64,000 nucleotides of DNA from Chlamydoabsidia padenii (lineage: Eukaryota > Mucoromycota > Mucoromycetes > Mucorales > Cunninghamellaceae): positions 930,001-994,000 of the forward strand of contig JAIWND010000006.1 in assembly GCA_025330725.1 (NCBI GenBank), written 5' to 3'. The notes below the pieces were generated by a model. The model saw nothing but the letters and a program-made list of their open reading frames with translations. It did no database searches and was not told the origin of the DNA. Each line of letters opens with the position of its first letter. Position 1 is the stretch's first letter. The position numbers were made by a program, and so were the translations under genes. Positions 1 through 8,275 of this stretch are shown here, one piece after another.

Positions 1-1063
1 TGAGAGACCACACGTTGAGCTTCCTTGTATACAGTTGATTGTGTTCCATGTTCTTTTGCGAGGCAATCCAGACCTGTCAATTCCACCACATCAAAGTCCC
101 CAGCCCGAGCCTTTTCCATTTCAGCCATAAATGTTTGATCAGCCTTAAAAAAAAAAAAGAGGGTTAATATGATGTATTTTATGCCTTATTTTCGTCTTTT
201 ACCTTGTTGGTGGCATCGAATACATTGGTATCTACTAATGATTCATAGTAAGTTTTGAAGGAATCAATGACCTGTTCCATCTTGGTATCCATAGAAGCTA
301 ACACATTGACAATCTAAAAAGGAGAGATATTAGATAATTAGCTTTCTTGGCTTTATATGTCTTTATCTATACATTACCTTTTGAGTTTCAACGTTTAACT
401 TGTCAGCGTAGTGAGTCATGGTATCCAGAGCCACAGTGGTAAAATCTTGGGCATTGTTATCTTCCACGTAAAAGGAAGGTGTTTGATCAGGTAAAAGAGC
501 TAAAAAGTAACGTAAAGTCAGTTCCAAACAATACTCTTGATCCTTACGTGTTTCAGCCCGTTTGTCCCGTTCTTTTTCATTATTTTTATTTTTTTTCTTT
601 CTTACCTTCAGGTTGGTCAACACCACCAATGATGATCATGGGTTTCTTGTTGTTGGTCAAGTCGTCAAAAGGATCGGCCGAAGCGAGGGATTTCAGAGCA
701 GGGTTGGTCCATAATGCTTGGACACCTTCCAAAGCTTCTTGTCGGTGAGTATCTTTCCAGTAAAAGACAGAATGGGTGTCGCTGGTACCCATCAAGTGTG
801 CCATCCAAGTGGAGAAAGTGTTCAAAGAGACAACAGGTGGCTGAGAGGTGACAGGGCTGGCTTTTGTATTTAAGTAGACAGGTGAGTTGGCTAAAGAATA
901 TTATACCACGGTCGAGATGGAATAACAATAGTTAGTATTGGCGTGTTTTCTTGGTTCCCTTTCTGTTTTTCTCTTTATCTATTTTTATTCGTGTTCACTT
1001 ACCCAATACCCCAATGGAAGAGGACATGAGTCCAAAAGCAAAACCAAGAGAAAGATGTTTCAT
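1..1063 (-). CDS. Secreted/ER protein, possibly Vps3844-like (3' part outside window)
   Basis: Five exons read in phase on the minus strand: 1063-1003, 890-606, 499-378, 313-203 and 143 to beyond base 1. The first exon encodes a clear signal peptide (MKHLSLGFAFGLMSSSIGVL, then an Ala likely at cleavage), so the product enters the secretory pathway. The lumenal part contains a stretch PMIIIGGVDQPEALLPDQTP followed by FYVED, which resembles from memory the (V/I)EGV-(D/E)-PE...PSF region of fungal Vps3844 lumenal domains. The matching C-terminal Vps3844 domain and membrane span would lie outside the window, so the family call is tentative. It shares a 250-bp divergent promoter with the ribosomal protein gene at 1316. 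Confidence 0.6.
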
Positions 1064-1177
1064 GGTGAGTAAAAAAAAAAAAAAAAGAAGAAGAAGAAGA
1101 CTAGGAGGTAAAGAAAAGAAAGGGAAAAGAAAAAGCGTTTGAAGGGGAAAATATAAGATTGGGTGGGTCCGCCTTGG

Positions 1178-1188
1178 CGGGTTTTGAA
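1178..1188. promoter_or_regulatory. CGGNNTTYRAA promoter motif
   Basis: CGGGTTTTGAA lies in the divergent promoter, 115 bp from the start codon at 1063 and 128 bp from the one at 1316. It is one instance of the window-wide motif described in the findings. Confidence 0.5.
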
Positions 1189-1315
1189 AATTGTAGCCTT
1201 GCCGAACGTCACACTTTTTTTTTTTCTTTAGGAAATGGCAACCCCTTCTTTTTGACAGTTTCCAATTGTTTTTTTTTTTTTTTCTTCCTCTTCCCTTCTT
1301 TACTTTATCCTCACC

Positions 1316-2257
1316 ATGTTTAAAATCAGTCAACGATTATTCTCAACGACGACTTGCCGAGTTGCTCAACAACAACAACAACCTTTAATGATCAAGAATA
1401 GCCGTATTGCAGCTTCGGTTATTCTCACTCGGGGACCACAGATCACTCGCGATGCTACACCATTTGAACAAGCTTACTTTGACTACAAGGAAAAATTGGA
1501 ACGACAGGATGCGGCGGTATTCCCCCAAGACTTTTACTTTAAAAAGGGATCGGTGGCGGAACGTCGATGGAAGGAAGATGTCCAAGCTCGTGACACTGCC
1601 ATGAAGGATTCTTCGGTCTCATTATCAAAAGTCGTTGAACACCAAGACAATACTACTACACAAGCACGAATCACTCAAGCCGACAAGGATAGTGATATTA
1701 AGAAACTCGATCGGGCTTTACAGCGTCATCTTTACTTGATTGTCAAACAACACAACCAATGGCAATTCCCTCAATCTGACTTGCAAGCTAACGAATATCT
1801 CCACGAAGTAAGTGACCAAAAAAAAAAAAAAAAAAAAAAAAGCGTATATAAATGTTATACTGATTAATCTCTTCTTTGTTATGATTATTAGGCAGCTGAA
1901 CGTCAACTTGAAGAAGCTTGTGGGAAGGATATGGATGTTTGGTTTGTGGGACGTCAACCTATCAGTCATTTTAAACAAAGCCCCTCTAGAAAAGAAGACA
2001 CTGAAGGATTGAAGGTAAACAGAAGAAGAAGAAAAGCACATCACTCTCGTTGTCTTTATTTCAATACTGATCTATATATATATATATATATATATTGAAT
2101 GTAGGTTTTCTTTATGAAGGCACGAATGTATGCTGGACAAGCCAAACCTAATAATAAGGATGTATCGGACTTTGCATGGGTGACTAAGGATGAATTGGCC
2201 ACTTACCTCTCCCCGGATTACTTCAAGGCGGTTAAAGATAGTTTAAGTGATTTGTAG
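1316..2257 (+). CDS. MRPL17: Mitochondrial large-subunit ribosomal protein mL46 (MRPL17)
   Basis: Three exons, 1316-1807, 1892-2014 and 2105-2257, join in phase to a protein of 255 residues. The N-terminus (MFKISQRLFSTTTCR) is basic and Ser/Thr-rich, as expected for mitochondrial import. The body matches mL46: a conserved N-terminal part (IAASVILTRGPQITRDATPF), then a degenerate NUDIX-fold region ending in VFFMKARMYAGQAKP and FAWVTKDELATYLSPDYF. It is a structural protein of the mitochondrial large ribosomal subunit; the NUDIX fold in this family is not catalytic. Intron 2 contains an uninterrupted TA run of about 24 bp (near 2073-2096). Confidence 0.9.
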
Positions 2258-2454
2258 TTTATTATTGACACCCCTCCCCCTCCCATATTATATCTTGTAT
2301 CCATACATTTTTTATCTACTCTTTTTATATATAGAATCATAACATTCAAACAATAAAACTTTTGTATACTCGTCATTTAAAAAAGAACCAATGCGTGTAT
2401 ATAATCTTTTATTTATTGGGGATAAAAAAAATTATAATAGTATGCTATACTACA

Positions 2455-3609
2455 CTATATTGATAAAAGGTGGGGATAACTAGTGTTGATGTGATCAGTT
2501 TTGTGTTGTTGTTGGTTCATTGTTAAAGCAGACTTCATTTTCTTGACCAATGGTTTACAATCATTGATTAAAGAGTGTGTTGATTTGGAAGTGGAGGAGA
2601 TCAAGGAAGGAATAGAAAGAGATGAGCTGCTGGTGGATAGAGTAGATAGTCGCAATCGATCATTGTTGTTATTGTTGGGTAAGATGGAATACAGTTTCTT
2701 TTCAACAATCATAGATGTCCTGGTCTCTTGGTAACATAAGTTGCAAAGTAACTGTGTTGTCCGCACCTTATCCAAACATGGCCATCCTTCGTTCCTAGAG
2801 TGACAGTGTGTACAATCAAATACCACATCCCAAGTATCGTGATCATAATAATGCCGTCCATATCTTTCCGCTTCTTCATAATCCACACTTGCTAATCGTA
2901 ATCGTGTCCAATCCACATGTTGTTGTTTAAGCATATCCAAGCAAGGCTGTACATGACAAGTATCAAATTGACACCAAAACGACTGTGCTTGTTTCATTTT
3001 CACCATCAGTTGTTTCCGATCATTCAATTCCATTGTCAGTTGTTGTCGTTGTTGATCCAAGGCATCTCGTTGTTCTTCTACTGCCTTGCTTTGTTGTCGT
3101 TGTTGTTTCAGTTGATCCTTTATTTGGTCCATGGTATGGTGTAATTCAGATAATTGTTGCTCCACCGCATCATTCTTGTCCCGGGCCCGCATGTATTTCT
3201 TCTTGTATTGAGTGTTGATCATAGGGACATGGTAGACTTCATGGTATTGTCGTTCTCGTTTGGCTTTCTTGTTGCGTCGTTGGATGGCATAGGCTCGCAA
3301 GTGCTGTAGTTGATTTTCCATTTGTCCCAATTCTTGTTCTATCCGTTCTTGTTCCCGGTGATGGAGTTGAAGAGCATGGGTCTGATCGACTAGGGAGGCT
3401 TCAAGTGGGTCGGTGCTGTATTGGTATTGCTGGTAATGGACTTGGAGAGCATCCACCGTGAGGAAGAAGACACGGAGTTCTTTTTGTTGACGTTGGATGG
3501 TACGTTGTAGATCCCGTAAACGTTGTTGTTGCCACCGTCCATCTTGATTACTCATGACCCATTCGATATACGCAAGTGTGAATTGAGGTTGGTGATAAGT
3601 GAGTTCCAT
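2455..3609 (-). CDS. Coiled-coil protein with C-terminal CxxC pairs, unrecognised
   Basis: I do not recognise this protein. The start at 3609 opens a 384-residue frame in one coding exon: MELTYHQPQFTLAYIEW, then about 210 residues of Q/R/L-rich heptad-like sequence that should form a long coiled coil, then a region with CTHC, a single Cys, and CNLC (CxxC-x8-C-x11-CxxC) that could bind zinc, then a low-complexity Ser/Asn-rich tail. An intron (3708-3615, GTAAGT to ACAG) splits the 5' leader, so the first exon is untranslated. The next in-frame codon upstream across the splice is followed by TGA, which supports 3609 as the start. A scaffold or cytoskeletal role is possible but not shown. Confidence 0.65.
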   Translation of the reverse strand: MELTYHQPQFTLAYIEWVMSNQDGRWQQQRLRDLQRTIQRQQKELRVFFLTVDALQVHYQQYQYSTDPLEASLVDQTHALQLHHREQERIEQELGQMENQLQHLRAYAIQRRNKKAKRERQYHEVYHVPMINTQYKKKYMRARDKNDAVEQQLSELHHTMDQIKDQLKQQRQQSKAVEEQRDALDQQRQQLTMELNDRKQLMVKMKQAQSFWCQFDTCHVQPCLDMLKQQHVDWTRLRLASVDYEEAERYGRHYYDHDTWDVVFDCTHCHSRNEGWPCLDKVRTTQLLCNLCYQETRTSMIVEKKLYSILPNNNNNDRLRLSTLSTSSSSLSIPSLISSTSKSTHSLINDCKPLVKKMKSALTMNQQQHKTDHINTSYPHLLSI

Positions 3610-3708
3610 TGTTGCTGTATAAAAAAGAAAGAGAAAGTTAGAAAAAGAAGAAGAGATAAAAAATAAAAAATAAAAAAGCAAAAGGTTAAGGAGTATTTAT
3701 TTACTTAC

Positions 3709-3771
3709 CGGGAAGATATTGTCTTCAGTCAGGATCATAGTACATTTCGTCAGTATGTTTGAGAGTCGACA
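3709..3771 (-). promoter_or_regulatory. Spliced 5' leader exon with a 15-codon upstream ORF
   Basis: The leader exon of the coiled-coil gene carries ATG at 3771-3769 and an in-frame TGA after 15 codons (MSTLKHTDEMYYDPD, stop). After splicing (donor GTAAGT at 3708) the upstream ORF is in the same frame as the main ATG, separated by the TGA and seven sense codons. It could reduce translation of the main frame. Confidence 0.45.
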
Positions 3772-3838
3772 TTTTCTTTAAAAAGAAAACGAACAACAAT
3801 GGCCGAAATAAGAGAGAGAGCTTAAATACACTAAAAAT

Positions 3839-3859
3839 GCGGCATTTTTAAATACCGCC
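3839..3859. promoter_or_regulatory. Promoter motif in near-palindromic double form
   Basis: TTTAAATACCG (3847-3857) matches the window motif. With the flanking GCGGCATTT it forms an imperfect palindrome: GCGGnATTT on the left and AAATnCCGC on the right. It lies 68-88 bp upstream of the leader exon of the coiled-coil gene. Confidence 0.5.
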
Positions 3860-4416
3860 ATTTCGCTGTCTGTCATTTCCAAGCAGTACCTGCATACATG
3901 TACAAACTCAACTCTATATTCCCCACGATACCACACCATCATCTGTCGTTGGTTTTTAGTCTCCTCAAATGGGGAATCAATCTGCCAGGAATTAAAATTT
4001 AACCGTGGGATGGGTTAAGAAATGAATACCCGCATCAAGAATTTTTCCGGGGATGATGATGATCCAAAATGAGTTAACCTTTTTCCCTCGACCGTCCTAT
4101 TTGAAATCGCTTTTTTTTTTTCCATCTATTCTTACTAATCCCTTTGTTTATAGTAGTAACGGTAGTAATGGAATCATAGGCGGGTAAAAGAAAAAAATAA
4201 GACCATCCATCAATTTGATCAAGATAACAATGAGGTTCTTTATCAGATCTTAAAGAAGAATGTCCCATTGGTTGATATTTGAACTCCCGTCTATATTTAG
4301 GCCCCGATTTTTTTTTTTCTTCAGGCCTTTTTTTTTTTTTTTTTTTTTCTCCTTTATCTCTCTTTTGTATCTCCTCCTCCCCTTTTTTTAAAAAAACTAC
4401 ATATATACATGTACCC

Positions 4417-7400
4417 ATGACGGCAGACCATCAACAGTTTATTTTGCCTGTCATTGGTATGACCTGTCAATCCTGTGTCAAATCCATTACCACCGCATTA
4501 CAAGATTTACCTGGGGTTGTGGTTGTTCAAGTCAGTTTGGAACAAGAACAAGCCGAGGTGACGGCAACTCATGGTCTATTGGATGTAACTACCATTATCA
4601 ACACTATTGAAGATTGTGGGTTTGAAGTACCTTGTAAAACGGTGGTTTTACCTGTGATTGGTATGACTTGTCAATCCTGTGTGAAATCAATTACAAGTGC
4701 ACTCTTGGCCTTATCTCAAGTCCAATCTATTGTGGTCAGTTTGGAAAACGAAAACGCAACCATTGTTTACCTTGCTTCTTCTTCTTCATCCGATCCAGTA
4801 TCTGTCTTTATTAACACCATTGAAGACTGTGGCTTTGAAGTACCTCAAGACGTATCTCTGGTCAACACTTTCGAAACAACGACAAAACCAACTACAACAG
4901 TGAAAACACCTTTGGATAACAACAACAATATGGCAGTAAATCAATTTGAAGTACGTGGGATGACCTGTGCTTCATGTGTTAACAGTATTGAACGTGCGAT
5001 CCAGTCTCTTGATGGTGTCTCTAGTATCAAAGTATCTCTGTTGGCGGAACGGGCGACGGTGGAACACGATGCGAATATAATCACCACTACCGACATTACC
5101 AGTGCGATCGAAGACTGTGGATTTGATGCCAAGGTGGTGACGAAACAACCCTCCAACAACGACCTCGTGCAACTACAAGTATTTGGTATGACATGTGCCT
5201 CCTGTGTGCATAGTATCGAACGCACTGTCAGCAAACTCGATGGGGTACTCTCGATCTCGGTCAATCTCATGACGGAAACTGCCAAGGTGGAATACGATGA
5301 TGGGGTAGTGGGGGTGCGTACGATTGTGGAAACCATTGAACAGTTGGGATTCAATGCATTGGTCACTCTGGACGACTCGGCGAAAAATGCTCAACTGGAA
5401 AGTCTATCCAAGGTGCGCGAAATCAAGGAATGGCGGCGGGCTTTGATTCATAGTTTGGTCTTCTCTGTACCGGTGTTTATCTTGGCGATGGTGATGCCTC
5501 CGTTTGCGTGGACAAGAACGACTTTGGTACCAGGGTTATACTGGACTGATCTCATACAATTGGTGTTGACGGTGCCTGCCCAATTCATTGTGGGTCGTCG
5601 CTTCTTGGTGTCTGCTTATCGGTCGCTCTGTCACAAATCTCCGACAATGGATGTCTTGGTCTCGATCTCTACTTTGGCAGCCTTCTTCTTCTCGGTACTG
5701 TCCATGATCCGGGCAGTGATCACTCAAGCTACATCCAAACCGACGGTCTTCTTTGATACTTCATGCATGTTGATTTCGTTTATTCTGATGGGCAGGTATT
5801 TGGAAAACAAGGCAAAGGGGCAATCATCATCGGCGCTATCTAAACTCATGTCTTTGACTCCTTCGACGGCGTGCATGCTCCAACTGGACCCGGTGACCAA
5901 GGCGGTGGTAGGTGAAAAACGGATCCCGTCTGAACTGATCCAACAAGGTGATCTTTTGAAATTGGTACCTGGCGACAAGATTCCTACGGATGGTGTGGTG
6001 ACGGCGGGTGAATCCTCGGTGGACGAAAGCATGGTGACTGGTGAAGTCGATGCCGTCAACAAGAAGCCTGGTGATACAGTGATTGGCGGCACGGTGAACG
6101 GACTGGGTACCTTGACGATGGAAGCAACACGGGTGGGCTCTGATACTGCGCTAAGTCAGATCGTACGACTGGTGGAAGATGCTCAAGTCAGCAAAGCGCA
6201 CATTCAAGGTTTTACTGATGTGGTAGCAGGATACTTTGTGCCGTGTGTGATTGCGTTGGGATTTACTACTCTTCTGGTGTGGACTGCTTTGGTACTCTTG
6301 CTTGGTGTAGATCATTTGCCTCCTATGCTACAGGTGGAAATCAATCAAAATGGAAACTGGTTTTTTGTTTGTCTCAAGATGTGTATCAGCGTGATCATTG
6401 TCGCCTGTCCTTGTGCTTTGGGTTTGGCCACACCTACGGCTGTGATGGTGGGTACCGGGCTTGGTGCTGAAAACGGGGTGCTCTTCAAAGGTGGTCTGGT
6501 CTTAGAAAAGGGGCAAAAGGTAAACAAGGTCGTCTTTGACAAGACGGGTACTCTCACGGTAGGCAAGGTCCAAGTGGTGCAATATGCTAGCTGGGATGGA
6601 TCGACAACTAATGGTGCACTGATGCTGTTCATGGCTGCCATGGCTGAATCTCGTAGTGAACATCTTTTGGGACGTGCGGTAGTGAACAAACTCAAGGAGC
6701 TGGTAAATGTCGATATGGTGGATAGTCTGGCGCTGGTGTCCGACTTTAAAAGCGAAACAGGCTATGGGATCGAATGCCACGTGGATGTGTCCAACAGCAG
6801 CAGTATCTTGTCTTTAGCAGCTACGACTGATTATCAACAACAACTCTCGAACGCCTTGAGGAATCAAATGCAACAATACCTTGTGGTGGTGGGCAATCAA
6901 CGGTGGCTGGAACAACATCATGACATTCATCTCTCGGAAAACCAAATGGACGCTTTAAAAGATCAAGAACGACTCGGCTACACATGCATCTTGGTGGGGA
7001 TCAATGGATTGGCTAGTGGATTTATCTCCATTTCCGATGTACTGAAACCAGAAGCCGAGAAAGTGGTAGCGACCCTTCATGCCATGAACATCCAAACAGC
7101 TATGGTGACAGGCGATAATGAACTGGCAGCTCGAACGATTGCAGCAAAACTCGGGATTGATGAAGTACACGCTGGTGTGTCACCGAATGGCAAGACGCAA
7201 ATTGTTCAACAAATGCAATCAGAACCTTGGGTCCAATCCAAACAATGGTGGTGGTCAAGAGGATCCGATGTACCGACAGTGGTGGCTATGGTGGGTGACG
7301 GCATTAATGATTCTCCTGCTTTGGTCCAATCCGACTTTGGTATTGCTCTCTGTAGTGGGACGGATATCGCAATGGAGGCTGCGGATGTGGTACTGATGCG

Positions 7401-7782
7401 TAATGATCTGACAGATGTCGTCACGGCCCTAGATTTATCAAGGACTATCTTTCGAAGGATCAAGATCAATTTGGGTTGGGCTTGTATCTATAATCTTATT
7501 GGTATTCCGTTGGCTATGGGGATCTTTATGCCTTGGGGGTATCATCTCCATCCCATGTTGGCTGGGTTTGCAATGGCGGCAAGTTCGACAAGTGTGGTGG
7601 TCAGCAGCTTGATGTTGAAATGGTTCTGGAGGAAACCTTCCATGGTGGGGAATGTCTCTTCAAAGCCTAGTCTTTGGTCTCGCCTTGTCGCTTCTTTCCC
7701 TGGACAATCAAAAGGAACGGACTATCAACCTCTTGCCAGCGACGCTAATCAAGTATACGACCTCGAAACCTTACGCCATTAA
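4417..7782 (+). CDS. CCC2: Copper-transporting P1B-type ATPase (Ccc2/ATP7-like)
   Basis: A single uninterrupted frame encodes 1121 residues. I chose ATG 4417 (MTADHQQFILPVIGMTC) because the in-frame ATG at 4279 would add 46 residues of translated poly-T promoter (F-runs). There are four heavy-metal-associated domains with GMTCxxC at about residues 14, 82, 181 and 257. Then come the P-type ATPase core motifs: VTGE near 541, the intramembrane CPC (VACPCALGLATP) near 664, DKTGTLT near 708, TGDN, and GDGIND near 960. The family pumps Cu(I) into the Golgi/vacuolar lumen for cuproenzyme loading. Oddities: the conserved SEHP of the nucleotide domain reads SEHL (about residue 747), and the gene has no intron in an intron-rich window. 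A long poly-T tract lies just upstream (4307-4350). Confidence 0.95.
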   Translation: MTADHQQFILPVIGMTCQSCVKSITTALQDLPGVVVVQVSLEQEQAEVTATHGLLDVTTIINTIEDCGFEVPCKTVVLPVIGMTCQSCVKSITSALLALSQVQSIVVSLENENATIVYLASSSSSDPVSVFINTIEDCGFEVPQDVSLVNTFETTTKPTTTVKTPLDNNNNMAVNQFEVRGMTCASCVNSIERAIQSLDGVSSIKVSLLAERATVEHDANIITTTDITSAIEDCGFDAKVVTKQPSNNDLVQLQVFGMTCASCVHSIERTVSKLDGVLSISVNLMTETAKVEYDDGVVGVRTIVETIEQLGFNALVTLDDSAKNAQLESLSKVREIKEWRRALIHSLVFSVPVFILAMVMPPFAWTRTTLVPGLYWTDLIQLVLTVPAQFIVGRRFLVSAYRSLCHKSPTMDVLVSISTLAAFFFSVLSMIRAVITQATSKPTVFFDTSCMLISFILMGRYLENKAKGQSSSALSKLMSLTPSTACMLQLDPVTKAVVGEKRIPSELIQQGDLLKLVPGDKIPTDGVVTAGESSVDESMVTGEVDAVNKKPGDTVIGGTVNGLGTLTMEATRVGSDTALSQIVRLVEDAQVSKAHIQGFTDVVAGYFVPCVIALGFTTLLVWTALVLLLGVDHLPPMLQVEINQNGNWFFVCLKMCISVIIVACPCALGLATPTAVMVGTGLGAENGVLFKGGLVLEKGQKVNKVVFDKTGTLTVGKVQVVQYASWDGSTTNGALMLFMAAMAESRSEHLLGRAVVNKLKELVNVDMVDSLALVSDFKSETGYGIECHVDVSNSSSILSLAATTDYQQQLSNALRNQMQQYLVVVGNQRWLEQHHDIHLSENQMDALKDQERLGYTCILVGINGLASGFISISDVLKPEAEKVVATLHAMNIQTAMVTGDNELAARTIAAKLGIDEVHAGVSPNGKTQIVQQMQSEPWVQSKQWWWSRGSDVPTVVAMVGDGINDSPALVQSDFGIALCSGTDIAMEAADVVLMRNDLTDVVTALDLSRTIFRRIKINLGWACIYNLIGIPLAMGIFMPWGYHLHPMLAGFAMAASSTSVVVSSLMLKWFWRKPSMVGNVSSKPSLWSRLVASFPGQSKGTDYQPLASDANQVYDLETLRH

Positions 7783-7797
7783 TCCATTTTTCCCTAC

Positions 7798-7828
<31 letters not shown>

Positions 7829-8275
7829 TAGTCTATAGCTTAATTCCTGCATTGTTACTTACATAATCTCATTCTATCATTTACTCCTAATAAACTGTCT
7901 CTTTTGTAATCTATATATCCAACTCTCAATGACTCACTATGTATTATGATTAAATATATGTAAATTGGTAATGTGCGATAAAAAGAAAGTTTCAATGTCA
8001 TGGACAAGCAAGTGTCAGTCATGTTTAGATGAATGGTACGACCTTTTTCAGGGGATCTTTTATGAAATGTCAAATGTGGGGGGAGGGAATTGCCATGCAA
8101 GTTAAAATACCGCCATGTTTGAACCAATCAGAGTCGGGACATTAATATCGACTAGGAGCATGTGAAAGGTTAAAACCAATAATTTAACTCAACTTTTGCC
8201 ATTTCATTATTTCTTTCCTCTTTCTTTCCTACTATTTACAAATAAAACTCAATCACTAGTCGACTTGTCTATTAC
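7783..8275. other. Intergenic, 493 bp
   Basis: The stretch holds the 3' end of the copper pump gene (T-run at 7809-7827, AATAAA-like sequence near 7890) and the promoter of the patatin gene. Near-matches to the promoter motif lie at 8102-8112 (TTAAAATACCG) and 8134-8146. I see no coding region. Confidence 0.5.

Noticed and set aside
995..1333. 112-codon minus-strand frame with K- and F-runs
   Set aside because: It reads through poly-A/poly-T promoter tracts and overlaps a supported signal-peptide exon in another frame.
3727..3771. TGA as a selenocysteine codon joining the upstream and main ORFs of the coiled-coil gene
   Set aside because: No SECIS-like evidence, and most fungi lack selenoprotein machinery; an upstream ORF is the simpler reading.
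4279..4416. N-terminal extension of the copper ATPase from an upstream in-frame ATG
   Set aside because: It would translate the poly-T promoter as long Phe runs and includes a promoter-motif variant; ATG 4417 directly precedes the first HMA domain.
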